Positions 12,430 to 25,482 of a DNA stretch of 64,000 bases are shown in pieces. The DNA is from Magicicada septendecula (lineage: Eukaryota; Arthropoda; Insecta; Hemiptera; Cicadidae): assembly GCA_034769895.1 (NCBI GenBank), contig JAWRYS010001501.1, positions 124,001-188,000 on the forward strand, given 5' to 3'. Both the position numbers and the translations under genes were made by a program. Position 1 is the stretch's first letter; each line of letters begins with the position of its first letter. The notes below the pieces were generated by a model. The model saw only the letters and a program-made list of their open reading frames with translations. It did no database searches and was not told the DNA's origin.

Positions 12430-15400
12430 AAATAAACTAAAAAAACATACCTTATAAAACTGCCAAATATACTGTTAATGAAATATTCTAAAATGTATGA
12501 ATATTTACGGTAACATTAGTTTTTTATTTGACGTTCCGGTATATAAGTTATGTTAGTTTTATTCGACTCGATGAGTAATCACCTACTTTTAATACAAACT
12601 ACTGTATGCACTTTATTAAACATCAATATTCGTGTAAAATATTTGTTTAGTATTATTGCTAACGGTCCATTTGTGATTCCTTGATATTGTTATATTTCTT
12701 CATTAAACTCATTAATTGGTCCAAATAAATTCCTACAAGAAAAATAACAACTATTTTTAGTGCCCAAATGGCATGACGCGAATTTACAATTATTAAAAGA
12801 GTGGTCATTTTAGTAAAGATTACACATTTAGTAAACATTTACGGCATAAAATTTTACATGCTAATATATGTTTATATTATGAGGCACACGAGTAAACCTC
12901 GTACAAACACTTGTGTAAGTGAAAAGTTTTAAAACTTTTCCTTTTTAGCTAGGTCTCTCTTTCTTTCCCCTCTTCTTAGACTCTATATCATTTTATTTAA
13001 TTTTCAAGTTTTGCATTGCACTCAGACGTCTTTTGTACAATTGTAAAACCGACATTGTTTCTCAAACATGTAACAAGAAAATTAATATTTCCATTATCTG
13101 TATATAAATCCAATGACGTCATACAGATATAGCTTCAATTGACGTCTCCTGAGGTGTAATATGTACAGCTTATTAAGTCTAATGGCAAATTTTATCTATT
13201 TCATTAGAAAATTTAAAAAATATGTAACGATTCAAGTAGAAACAAATCAGAGTACAAGTTTCGCTATAGACAGATGTAAAAGTATGTTCTAACAAGTGTA
13301 GCATTTGCAAATACGTTGGTTATTGTTTACCTCATGTGGTTCTGGGCTACTATTATGTAAGTTTAATTATACTGTTTAATATTTTAATTATGAGGCGAAG
13401 TGAGAAAGTAACCACACCTCGTTTTGACAGGTACATAATAGCTGGTTAGACATATATGATTTGATAATTTATGTGTTAAACATTTTTCATTAAGTAAACA
13501 ACGACCTAACAAATATAATTAAGATGTCATCGGCTTCAAGCCAAAAGTGCAGAGAATGGTGTCTTGCTGTCTTGCTTAATATTTGTATACACTAACTGTT
13601 TTTTTTCGTGATTATTTTTCGTGATTGAAGTTGTTAATCGTACAGTTTCTTACAATTTTTTAAATAATTTTTTAAATATCGAAATAAGAATAGTGAATAA
13701 CGTCACAAAAACCCGCTATTAAACTATGTTACTCCCAAATATACTTTAATGTGCGTTACTCCAAGATAATAGAAGTTATGTTAGAAACTATGTTATTCCG
13801 AAAACATTTGGAGACACAAATTCTAACGATCTTTAAAACCCCTAAGCGAATGGTGATTTATATCAGATAAACCCTCTACAGGACTGCCTTCAACGTAATA
13901 TTTTTCACTCTCTGTCACTCACAGGTAAGAAAGATTTATTTTCTATTACATTAGTTTGTAGTTTATTTTTACATGTATATTAGTTTATGTTTGCAGTTTA
14001 TTTATACGTTTGTAAGATGTTCATTGTTATAATAAGATTTTAATTGTAATTGATTACAATTTGCGAATCCCTTGTTTTATAATGTTTATTATAAGTTGTT
14101 TTATGTTTTTTTTTAGCTTCAGAGGAAAATCCCGGATTCTAGGGATCAAAACGCCAATATCGTAAATTTTTACATCTCAAAACGAGAAATTAAGTGACTT
14201 GAGCCGATGATTAAAAACATGTTAGCGTGTTAGCGCGGCACAAATGAGAAACTTTGTGTCAGCAAGAAAGAAACTTCTTTCTCATAAGAAGAGAAAACCA
14301 GGTATTTTACTATGTATTTTTTAAATTAATTTCTTTAATATTACTTTTGATTGTTTCGTTTTCTACGTATACACATGAAAAAGACATCACTAGATTTAAG
14401 AGGAATCACTAAATTTTCTTATGGACAAATTTCTCTACAGTAATACAAAATACAGTACACATTTAGACTACTTGTCCAAAACGTATTCCTGATCTAAGAA
14501 AAGATTCATGAATGTGTCCATTAATTTAATACTCGACTTTAATTCCGCCATTTATAATTTTTCAGTTACCGCTATATTTTTACTAACGAGAGTGAATATT
14601 ATATTATATGAATACTACCGGTATATTATTTGTCACTACCGGTATCAAATACCGTCGATATTTGGACTTTCTAGGAATTGGTCACTATGACGCTCTTAAC
14701 ATTATTTCAGATTCTTGTGTTAAATACTAGTGCTCAGTATTCTTTAGTTTATGAAACTTGAGTTCTGATTAAATAATAGTTAAAGTAAATCTTTTTGATT
14801 ATAAATTATAGCTTCTTGAGCTATAGTTCCGTGTCCTTGTCACTTTTGTAATGACACTTCACTTCATTAAATTGGTAATAGCAGTTTAACAACTGCTACC
14901 CACTCACTTCATATTATAGAGAAAAGTAGGAGACAACTATTTCAATTAGCGAAATTTACCCTACCCAAATGGATTATACGTCATTATTCCATAAATACAA
15001 ATGAAATCAAATTTATTGATAAGGTGTACTAAGAGTTATGGATATTATGGAGATTGATAATGTGGAGTAAGAGTTAGGCTATCGTTTGTTTTCAATACTT
15101 TTAATACTAGTAAATTTACTAGCAAGCGCTTAGCACATAACCTGAGAACGCTTAAAATATATTTCGTAACGAACATAAATGAAATTATGAGGTATCACAG
15201 GGCAGTGAACATGTCACATGCTTTGATAAATATCGACATTCTCGTAATTCTGCTTTTACAAAAGTTAGAAATATGATTCCCTCAGAAATTCATGTATCTA
15301 AGTAGGCCTATTTCCACAAATGGTGCTCCATTTCCACCAAAGCATACTTTACAAAATTTTCCAAACAAATCTTTCAAGAAGATAGAAAGGGGTATACAGT

Positions 15401-17443
15401 AAGATGTTTAAAACAATCAGAGACATATTTTACAGGAACAGTAAGCTAGCCATACTCTGTTTTCATACAGACATTTTTAGAAGAAGTCACATCATTTTTT
15501 TCGAAGAGAAAGGTGGTGAACCTGTATAAAATGTAGTTTCAATGTGTAAGACGTAATTTTCAGAAAGAATATTTATAGAGGCCCTGACATTTTAAAAAAC
15601 CAAGTGTTTTGGAAGATCGAAATATAATTAAGGACTAATAAAGTTATATTAGATTGTTAACTTACATAATTGCTATGTCGAACAAGGGAGGTAATAATTG
15701 TGATGCTCAGGTTAGAACAGTCGTTCACCGACTGCACTCCGTTTGAAATGAGAATACGAAAGCATAACTAAATAAAAGCATCTAATAGATCCCAGTGGAA
15801 AGTATCGCAACAAAGGAGACATGAAGTTAAAAAATGTCATATCTTTACATTTTAGTACATACAACAACGGGCAATCAATTATTTCTGAAAACAAAAATAA
15901 ATTAATTTGAATAATTACAAGGAATAATGACTCCATTCAATTTTTCATACTTTTGCACCCTTATATTGTCAAAACATTGTCAAAATAAATTTAGTAGTAA
16001 AACGTAAGACTAACTAATTCATTAATGAATTACGTCGGTAACTGAACTACATAATAACTGAGCTCTTTAAATTTAATAAACGTTTATTAAACATATGTTG
16101 ATTGAGCATATTTAACATGTAACGGTAATAGAGGTTAACTAGTAAAATTTTTGTCGCTCAATATGTGACCTTATTTAGATTACTGTATAGGTTTGGCGTA
16201 TGACCCTGGCCCCCGCCAGCGAGCAGATAAGAAACTCGTGAATGAACGAATAAAGAAGAAGCGTGTTCGGTGATTTATAAGTGCAATCTAGTGTAATTCA
16301 CTACACTGCCTGCGCTCTTAATGCCTTGCTCTGTGCTGGTGACACATGTAACTGAACCCACACAGCGGCAATCATCAATCACGCTCTCTCACACCCTTTC
16401 AGTATCTTTCACACTTTCTTTCATACATGCGACTTTTCACGTGCTTTGCTTTATTTATGTTTAGTTTATTTTTCAAAGCTTAAACTATTTAAAATGACAA
16501 CTGAATGTTTCATGTTACCGAAACAGAAATTTTACTTGATTATCAAAATCTGAATATAAAATTAGGTAAAAATATATAAGATCTAATTATTGAAACAAAA
16601 AAATTTAGGGTGCGCAAAAATCAGTGGCGGTCGCCACGCAGTTGTTTTTATTATACGGGCAAGTCAGACAACTGCAATTACTCAGTTTCTGTGATAAGTC
16701 ATTAAGTTGGAAAGTATAATTTATGAAAAAACTACATTTAAATGAAATCTTTTTAAATACGGTGCTAGCTTAAATTATATTGACAGTAGCTTTTCCATAT
16801 TTAGGTGTACTCAATAGTACAGATCGTAGGTCTAATATGTGATAATTCTTTAAATGACAGTATATTCATTACTGATCCACCTTGTAAAGGCAGCACTACA
16901 CATGTAAACATCAGTTGAAGGATTTCTTGTTGCCCACAAAAATTATAGCAAATATCAGATCGTCTATATTTGAACTGAAAAGAAAACAATTCAGTGCCAA
17001 TAAAATATAGGTTAATCTTAATTTAGTTATTTTAACTGCTTTGACATGTGTTTCTTATACAAAAATTTACAGGCATCGCACAAATGCAATGGACAGAGAA
17101 GGCCATTGAAAATGCTTCAATAAATCTAAAAAATATATATATTTATTTTTTTTCTGCATTTACCAATGTACACATTATAAGTTAAAAGTAGTCGCATTCA
17201 TAAGCGAAGTTTTATATGTGTACTACGTTATTGACAACAAAGAAGTAGTTTCTATGGAAACTCACCGGTTCCCATTTTCGATCACGCACCAGCGATCACG
17301 CGCAAATGTGCGACACGTCCTTATAAACATTTTCAATGTTAAAAACTGTTTCTTTCAAAATTATTATTGTATAATAAGTAACGATTAATGAAAATTAGTA
17401 TTTTATTATGTAACTCCAAGGCTTCTAAACTATAATAAAAACA
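12424..17443. other. AT-rich DNA with no supported gene
   Basis: Five kilobases with no open frame above about 75 codons and none that looks conserved. A GC-richer patch near 16190-16400 is unassigned. No transposon ends or RNA genes were recognised. Confidence 0.55.
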
Positions 17444-18935
17444 GTATTATTAGTAGTAGTAATAATAATAATAATATTTTTATTTACTTTTTCATTTTTT
17501 TGTGCAGGGCTCCCACACACCCAATCCACCCACTGGGACAGGACACCCAGTACAAGAACAGGGGACAACTACGATAGAACGGTTCATAGATTCTTAGTAT
17601 ATCACACTTGAAAGCTCATACATCTGAGGGATTCAGTGTGTCCAGTAAGGAGATAACTGTAGAAAGAAAAATAATAAGACAGTAAATTTGAAGAACTGCG
17701 CCTATAACTGTCGCCCCCAAAATTATAACTTTTGCCGGTCAAACAAGTACAGTCAGAAAATGCCATCCCTTACTGCCTGTCGAAACTTCATTATGTCACT
17801 AAAGAAGTCAAGGACGTCAACATACAGGCTGGCAATTTCATTGCATTTCACAACTACAGTACATAACCCTGCATGTCCACTTTCAAACATGGAACATACA
17901 TGAAGTGTGTAATTATGACCTTCAAACCAGTGGTCGGGGGCAATTCATTAAGCTTAAGAAGAACTCGATGATATTAGAGCAGATCTCCATGAGTTCTTTT
18001 AGTCAAAAGTGGAGGAAGGCCAAGAGCTTTCGTGACCTCCACACACGACTTAATATCTAATAAGTTGAATCTGTTGGACATCAAATGCAAGAAACTTCTC
18101 TGAATTCCCTCAGACGAGTAAAATGTGTATACAGGGTTCCTGTTTCATATGACTAAAGTATATTCTAGATGTGTTCGGACAAGAGCTTTATAAACAGTCA
18201 CACAGGAATTCATAATCTAAAAGAATCTCCCTATCCATTTTATAAGGCCTATATTACTGCGGACTTTGGAGACAACACTTTCAACGTGCTGATGGAAGAG
18301 AAGCTTCGAATCCATAAGGACGTTCAGACCATATACTAAATCCATTCTATCTACAGCCACACGTCAATCTTATAACCATAGTAAGACATATTGATAGTAA
18401 AAGTGTACGCGGCTATTACAGTTTTCTTCTGACTTAGTGGCATGCAATTCATCCGTACCTCTAAACAGCATCATCTGTGTATTGCTGAAGTGTAAGATGA
18501 TCCTCCTTGCTACTGAGGAGAGTGAGAGTTTATTATTTTCTGTAAATACTTGGACATCACAATTTAGTACCGATATTATGTCATTAATAAACATCAGAAA
18601 AAAGGGAGGTTCTAGGTGACTGTAGCCCTTCGAAACTCTCTAAGTGGCTATAAAACTATCAGACGTCACAGCTCGTGGGCTATACAATCCACTGAATTAG
18701 TTGGGGATTAATGCGAAAACTTATTAATTTGTTTAGCAGAAAATGGTGTTGCAATTTATCAAACGTCTTCATAAAGTTCAAATATACGATGTCATCGACT
18801 GCTGGAACGGCGACAGGCAGACAGGACTCCAAGTGGTAATAGATCGCCTATTTATGAGGTAGAAAACAGATGGTATACACTCTCTACAGAGATACATGAT
18901 CTTTTCAAAAATCTTGGGAATAACACCAACAACTA
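17444..18935 (-). pseudogene. degenerate LINE reverse transcriptase (jockey/CR1-like)
   Basis: On the minus strand, scattered fragments follow the order of a non-LTR reverse transcriptase. A VIPKIFEKIMY-like start lies near 18930. A LLNKLISF-like piece follows near 18720-18750, then PFFLMFINDIISVL near 18550-18610. A decayed catalytic loop, VFTENNKLS, occupies the position of the usual FADD (about 18530-18546), and a RFNLLDIKS...LGLPPLLTKRTHGDLL-like C-terminal part lies near 17980-18080. Stops and frameshifts are frequent and both catalytic aspartates of the loop are gone. On the minus strand it ends in an A-rich and (ATT)n tail (17444-17480), typical of LINE 3' ends. Upstream ORF1 and endonuclease regions are not present. 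The LINE call is firm; the clade is uncertain. Confidence 0.65.
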
Positions 18936-18969
18936 AAAATTAGCATAAAATTAGATGTTATAAGAATTA

Positions 18970-19145
18970 GATATAACATTAACACGAAGAAGAAAAAGAA
19001 GAACAAGGGCAAGAAGAAGATGAAGAATAAGGAAGGTTATGACGATGTTGAAGATGAAGAAATTTAATTATAATAATAATTACTATTATTCCAATGGGCT
19101 AAAATTGTGTGTGTGTGTGTGTGTGTGTGTGTGAGTGCGCGCGTG
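18970..19145. repeat. (GAA)-rich tract and (GT)n microsatellite
   Basis: GAAGAA-rich sequence at about 18975-19060 is followed by a (GT)n run at about 19106-19133 that ends in GTGCGCGCGTG. Confidence 0.85.
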
Positions 19146-19849
19146 TGATATATAGCTACTATAAAGCAAAATTAGATAGCAGAATGTGTGATTCAATAGC
19201 TCATTACGACACTATCCATAAATCAATATGATTAAAATTATACGAGATATTTCATTCTATAAAAATGAGGGCATAAACTTTGCTTTGAATTTTTAGATTG
19301 GTTTACGTAATTTCTAGAAGATGAAAATGGGGACAGAAAATCTAACCGATGAGAAATTTTTATTGATAATAATAATAATAATAATACGCAGAAGAAGAAA
19401 AATAAGAAGAAGAAGTATTATTGAGGGGGAGATGAACTGTAAACATCAGAAAACTAATCTGATGGACCACACAAACCCACTGACAAGCCACCTTCTCTTC
19501 AAGCAAATCATCTCGAGACCGCTTTCGCATTTCATCAAGATGGAGCCTGTGTTTAAATGCTACTGGGTTTCTTCTTGCTTCCTTTCTTCAGATCACTGAT
19601 GATTCAAAGCCCTCCGTTTTGCTTCTTTCTGCGCAGCACACTCTCCCGCTGCCACCTGGTAACACTTGATCCAGTCAGATAAAATGATCTTCCAACGTTT
19701 TTGGGCGTTATCTGACAAATCTGCGATTAATTTGGTTTTTTTGTTTATCGCCCGACCAGCACTTTAGAAGAAAATCTGATGCACGTTGTCTAGATCCGAG
19801 TCATTACAGTGGCTCACAGGGAAGTACTTCACCAGACACAAAAACCGGA

Positions 19850-19891
19850 AGGCTGAGGATGGGTACAAGATGGTGCCCGAAACATGTTCCT
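19850..19891 (+). ncRNA. hammerhead-ribozyme-like motif, unit 1
   Basis: Core order is as in a type I hammerhead. CTGAGGA (19853-19859) fits CUGANGA. One extra T follows, then stem II GGGTAC (19861-19866) with loop AAGATG and GTGCCC (19873-19878), then GAA (19879-19881). The mini stem III palindrome ACATGT spans 19882-19887. T19888 sits at the cleavage position, and AGG/CCT (19850-19852 with 19889-19891) forms stem I. Stem II is a perfect six-pair helix with one G-T wobble. The U at the cleavage position is allowed but not ideal, and the extra T between the conserved A and stem II departs from the usual core. Activity is untested; a degenerate relic is possible. Confidence 0.5.
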
Positions 19892-19977
19892 AATAAGGAA
19901 AAAATTATCTTGAGGTAAATTTATTATAAATATTAAATGTATTATGTACATCAAGAAACGGACTTTAGCAGAAAGTG

Positions 19978-20017
<40 letters not shown>

Positions 20018-20125
20018 AGAAACAAGATGGCGAAGGCTGAAGATGAGAGAACAGGAACTCTCGAAACATGTCCCTAATAGGAAAAAAGTATATCTTGAGG
20101 TAAATTTAGTTATAAATATTAAAGT
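19892..20125 (+). repeat. tandem duplication carrying the hammerhead-like motifs
   Basis: After each motif comes CTTGAGGTAAATTTA and then TATAAATATTAAA (about 19908-19937 and 20093-20122). The first unit contains an (AT)n stretch at about 19984-20014 before the second motif. The array is one full unit plus about half of a second, with no third unit on either side. Confidence 0.7.
20034..20075 (+). ncRNA. hammerhead-ribozyme-like motif, unit 2
   Basis: Second unit 184 bp downstream of the first: CTGAAGA (20037-20043), one T, stem II GAGAG (20045-20049) and CTCTC (20058-20062) around an eight-base loop, then GAA (20063-20065). The ACATGT mini stem III spans 20066-20071. C20072 is the canonical base before the cut, and AGG/CCT (20034-20036 with 20073-20075) forms stem I. 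The stem II sequence differs almost completely from unit 1 yet pairs perfectly in both, a compensatory pattern that argues for structure. Downstream of the motif both units share TAAATTTA...TATAAATATTAAA. Animal retrozymes and Penelope-like elements are the known carriers of such tandem motifs; which applies here is open. Confidence 0.55.
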
Positions 20126-20126
20126 A

Positions 20127-20157
<31 letters not shown>

Positions 20158-20180
20158 GACGCGCGCGCGCGCGTGTGTGT
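20126..20180. repeat. alternating purine-pyrimidine tract
   Basis: (TA)n, then (CA)n, then (CG)n, then (TG)n, with one AGAC interruption. The CA and TG arms flank the CG core and are self-complementary. Confidence 0.9.
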
Positions 20181-21908
20181 AAAGTTATCTTTTATCTCTT
20201 ATGGAGTTGTTTCTTTATCTTCAACTCAACTAACCCATTCTTAATGTCTATTCTAATGTTTTTAGTCGCACTTATAATTTTCTCAGTGAAAGCTCTATAT
20301 TTAAGCAGTTTTTCCACCTCGTGGTTTTGTATCTCTGAAATGATCTTTTAAATTTCTTATGGAAGAAATATGTGTGGCAGCTGCTTCCTTGGCTCTACCT
20401 AATTCACATATTGTTCTCGCCTCTGTATCTCTTAATTTATATCCTTCCCTCGTTCTTGTCATCGAGCTTTCGGCAAGAAAACGAGGTTCTTCCACCAACG
20501 GGTTCCTTTGAGACAGATCTACTTTATTTTTTTACTAAGAAGCACTGGATGCCCCTTCCCAGAATTCGTAGGGTCTGCCACCAAAGAGGCTTTTCCAGTC
20601 CACCTAGAGTATTATTTTCGTTTCAAGCAAAGCCCATAGTTTATAAATTTACGTACTATACAGAAGAAGAAAATAGTAAGGCAAATGAAGATCCCTAGGC
20701 TTTGAATACTGTAAAAGCGTCTGAATAGGAAAAGAAAATTGGTCAAGGAAGGCTGAAAACAGAATATATTAAATAAAAAGTATCTTACCCAAGGAAAACT
20801 GAAGCAAAGTAAGACTCCATCTATGTAACCCGGGTTTATCACACCCGAACTGCCAAGGTATAAGCCCTTCGTATTATCATAATATTAATAATAATAATAA
20901 TAATGTTGCTTAGTACCTCCGATAGTAATGCTGTTAAAAGCCTCATTCGTCGTACGTATCTAATAAATTAATATATATTTTTTGAGACATCGTCCTTCAA
21001 AATTTTGGTATCAGAGGAGAACTTATTCACAAATTACATAAAAGAAAGTATATAAAATTGGAAATTCTATGTGGAAGACTGACGGATCTTCTGTATTCCC
21101 CTGCTTTTAAGGGAGATTGTGATTGGTCAAGAATGCAATGACCATTTGGTGTCTGAAGTCAGAACGAGCTGAAGCCAACCTACGAAGTGCAAAAAGAAAA
21201 AGTACGATAAACCCTATGATGATGATGATAATGTGTTAGTAGCTATAAAAAATTTTTTGAGATTTATTGTTATTTAGTAGTAATTTGTTTTAATCCTTCA
21301 TAACTGTATAATAGTTTTTCTATTTAAAAAAATCTAGTTCAATATTAGTATGATTATAGAACTGTGAATACTAAAAAAACAGTATAGAATATTATATTTT
21401 TACTTAAAACAACCATAACGTTAGGATGCTTGAAGACATTAGACTAAAATAGACCTAATTTACAACGGCGATGCCACGGTGTTAGGTACTCATGTTTGTA
21501 TGTCGTCAGCGGACGAAATTCCATTGGCAGACGTAATGTATGTATATTGTTAGTCGGTAGACTATATATATTGTCACTGACAGACTTACAAGCGGCAGTG
21601 GATAGACAACTTTCAACTCCCAAACTTCCTATGTAGGTGCGCTCATCGTCATGTGTAATCGTTCAGTGGCGTGATCCTGCATTGTCGGAACTTGCTTACC
21701 ACTGGTAAGCAAACTTGTGTCTGTGTGTTATTGTCACAGGTGACTCGTGATTCGCACGTGTATGTTATGTGTTTGTGTTTGTAGAGTGTCAGTTATTTTT
21801 CCTCGGACTGTACCTTACTGTTCACTCCGATAAATTTTTGCTCGTGGAAGGAAGTTCAGTGTTATTTTGTTGTAAAGCCTATGGTGTTGTGTTTGTATGT
21901 GTGTGTCC
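20181..21908. other. no supported gene; possible LINE tail and 5' leader
   Basis: At about 21150-21232 the plus strand reads LRSAKRKSTINP followed by a (GAT)n run, which resembles the 3' end of an RTE-type LINE; I rate this weak. From about 21460 to 21908 the sequence is GC-richer than its surroundings and could be the 5' untranslated leader of the candidate exon that follows. The rest is unassigned. Confidence 0.35.
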
Positions 21909-22005
21909 ATGTCGCGTGCTCAGGAAATACTCACCACGGAAATTGTTACCGACGAGAATACGCGTTTCGTGTTACCTATTCGTTTTGAGGACGCCGAAAC
22001 TCAAG
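21909..22005 (+). CDS. candidate first coding exon of a host gene
   Basis: An ATG at 21909 opens 32 codons, MSRAQEILTTEIVTDENT then RFVLPIRFEDAETQ, with a mixed, charged composition quite unlike the AT-driven noise around it. The frame runs into CAAG|GTAACG, a fair splice donor with GT at 22006-22007, leaving the exon in phase 1. Past the donor, composition drops at once to AT-rich intron-like sequence. An in-frame ATG four codons upstream (21897) is an alternative start; neither has a strong Kozak context. I do not recognise the protein and found no second exon in the window. It could instead be a fragment of an unrecognised element. Confidence 0.35.
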
Positions 22006-22007
22006 GT

Positions 22008-24662
22008 AACGCTTTCACTAGTTTCACGATTTCATTACTCTTGATTTCAGCTTGGCCTGTTTTAATGTATTTACAATACATTTGTTCTATTTGTTGTATT
22101 TGTCAGTTTTGTTTAATTTTTTTTGTTTCCTTTATGATTATCTAAGAGGTGTTCCTTATTTTTGTAAATGCAGTAAAATATTTAAAACAGTTTTGAAATA
22201 CATACATAGAAATATAAATACCTCACTCGATTTCAATGGGAAAAATTAAAAACACAGTACTTTTATATAATTTTAATTATATTTAGCTTTTAATTAATTT
22301 TATCTTTTATACAATTATATAATTTTACGTCCTATGTAATTATTTTTGTTACTTTATATTTAATATGTCTATTTATTAACAGTTGGAGTTTAGCTAAGAG
22401 CCTTAGTAGTTTTATGTCCGTGTATTTCTTTCCATGTAGTTACACTTCATTTTCATACATATCATAAAATACAAAGATAAATATGAATATGTAGGGCGTT
22501 ACCAATAACATATAGCCGAATATTTTATAGCAGTATATGTTAGTAAGAAATGTTACAAACACCATAGGTAATACTGCACAATATTAATCTATCTAGTAAA
22601 CAACTGAATATAGTGTATGACTCTATTAAGGTAAAAAAATTTTAATGTTATATATTATATTATATTATTTTTTGTATTATTATAAAGTTTTGCATTATTT
22701 TTGTGTGCAGTGATTTTATTTGGTTTGCGTTATTTATTCTAAAACTTAAAAGTTGATTTACCTTAGTAGCCTAAATTCCGTATAATCAAAATAATAAAAA
22801 GTGCAATGACTTCAACCAAAACAGCTTCATATCTTGACTGTATAAATATTTTTATACGGCACATATAAAGCACGTAAACAACGCTATCCTGAATATTAAG
22901 ACTGGAATCACGAAATGTAGCACAGTCATGAATAACCAACGGGGCTTCACCCAACATAATCAACTGTCGTTCTCAAGCAATTCAACTTAACAATGCAAAG
23001 GGCCAGTTTTATTAAGTTAGTAATTGTATATAAATTATCTCTTACAAAGCTTTTCAACTGCAACCTAGTATTGTTAACTTAAGATAATTCCGATTAATGA
23101 CGTCATTTTGACGTATTAACTGTAGTGAAGCAATACTCAATTCGGTGTGTTGTGAGAATATTTTTGTTTGGTACAAATATCAATGTGTATATACACACGT
23201 ATATTTGAAGCGCGTGAGTGGATATATGTCATCTTTTTCGGGACACCGGAAAATTCAATCACACGATTAATTTTACGCATTTTTAATAAAAAAATAAGTT
23301 TTAAATCTTAATAAATTTTAACTGTACTATCAAAACAGCGGAATAGTGATAAAACAAATCAAATCTAACATTATGTAATAATAATCCTGTAAATTCTAAA
23401 GTATTTTATATATTTATATTTTCTTATACTTACCTAAGTTACGTAATTAAAATTCATTATTATTTAATGTTATATTTCATTATTACGTCACGTTTCATTA
23501 AAGCCAAATGTAGAATTATTGGTTACACTTTATGAATTGGATAAAATGTAAATTGTGTTAATAAAATGCTTCGCAAAAAATGATGTTAATAAAATTTCGT
23601 TATTGAACGACTACGTTTACTTTTTGTCATATAAATGTTCATGTATGACTGTGCACAGATTATTTTAGTTCTATTTCGCATGTCACAAACAGATTCTAAT
23701 ATAATTAACACGTTTGCAAGCAATCAGCAGTGTTTATGTAACGAGCCCTACTTTCCAACTTAGACACTATATTTAGTTTCATCCACGTACTTATTTTCAG
23801 AGTTGTCCATCTTGATGTTCTCAATTTGTGTTGCCAATCTGCATGTCACTTCCTGTTACATAATAGGACGTGAGAAATATGAAAATAAGGTAAATATTGA
23901 AACGAAGCGATCCGTCTAGAAATAGGTATCAGCGTTTTGTAAAGAAAATTATCATCAAAAGTCTCTTTGTCGCAAATAAACGAAATATAAGTATCTGTAA
24001 TTCTGCAGTTTCATAAAAAAGTTCTGATGATTCATTCTTACAGTGTTTCGCAATAAAGTATTTTGTTATAGCAAGAACAACTTGTTGAAATATTAATATA
24101 TTTATCATGTCTCAAAGCACATGCATGTTTAGAAATATTTTAAGACCACTTTGTCTAAGATTATCAAAAATATTATAAATAAATATGGTATAATTGCAAA
24201 ATAATTTCCAAATGTTCAATCAGTCTTCGTGGATGAAACAACCAAGTTCGTTTGAACGTTCATAATCAACTAACTGAAATATAAACTTCAGAATAGCAGC
24301 TATTTATGATCATGAATAATGATGGTGATGATTGTGGTCATTAATATTATTATTAGTAGCAGTAGTAATACAATAGATTGACTGACGTGTCTGTGGAAGC
24401 CTTGTGTATGCGTATGTCGCATTTACATCGGATTGTAAAGTTGCTGTCCGTTTTATGTACAAAAAACTGATAAGCTTTGACGTGCAACAAACTGGAGTTA
24501 CTATTTTACCTATTACATTTCCAAGGCTGTCATGTTTTCCTACCTATTTCTTTTTACGTAATATTGCGTACGTACTAACTGCAAAAGTAGTACAATGGCG
24601 CACGTTTTATGACTACACATATTTTTCATTTTTTTCCTACACTTCAAACTATTAAAAACATA
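22008..24662. other. AT-rich DNA, intron-like, no gene seen
   Basis: If the exon above is real, this would be its first intron. No acceptor-flanked coding stretch was found. The last base before the Helitron end (24662, A on plus, T on minus) is the expected host T. Confidence 0.5.
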
Positions 24663-24693
24663 CTAGTGGTCGCCCAGTGGTCGAAATTCGACC
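24663..24693 (-). other. Helitron 3' terminus with hairpin and CTAG
   Basis: Seven-base arms GGTCGAA/TTCGACC around one T, then about 15 bases, then CTAG. Known role of this structure in the family is termination of transposition. Confidence 0.85.
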
Positions 24694-25482
24694 GTAATTC
24701 ATTAAATTTTTAAGTTTGAACGTTATTGAGGTTCTTTTGTCAAAGAGTATACCTCTATAATCATTGCATATAATTTTTTTGAATTTTGTTCTATTACGTC
24801 AGCTGCGAGCGTGTACAAATACGTCATTAGCGTGTGTTGTTTGCCTTAATTCCCTGCAATACCTATGAAATTTAAAATTGAATGTTAGTAACAGTTGGAA
24901 AAAAACACAATTACAGCTTGTATTCGTATTTTTTTTTTATATAATTCATTGTCAGTTTTAATTTTTTCATGTTATTATTGAATCAAATAAACGCAAATAA
25001 AAATGAGACTTGACATTCATAGAAGTATAAGATACATTGTTTTCAATTCCAGTGGATTACATTTCATTTTTGGTAAGGTATAAAATTCGAAAACAGTTTG
25101 AAGTTTATCTGCTACAAAGCTTATATAATTTTTTAATTTTTTGTTCTATGCATTAATTTTCGAGTTATTTGAAAAATATGAAAGATAGGAAAAATGAGGT
25201 TTAGCTTGGCTAAGCCATATTTAAAAAGCAATAACGCGTTTTTTGACATTTCCTTGGTTTTTTTTTATTGCCATACTGACCAGGTTTCGCCAAGGCTACA
25301 CAGTTATTTTGCCTATCTTTTTCGAATTATATAAAATTTAAATAAAAAATTAATACAAAATAAAAAGTGAAATAAAAAATACGAGGCACGTATTTTTCAT
25401 ATATTTTTCATTAAATCAAAAAAACCGGGCGGTTAAAAAAATAAATGTTGTCCATTGAACTTAAAATAGTTTGAAAGTGAAT

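Noticed and set aside
20301..20498. 65-codon minus-strand frame rich in Arg, Glu and Ala
   Set aside because: It looked protein-like at first, but no family or splice signals could be matched and the overlapping plus frame is equally open.
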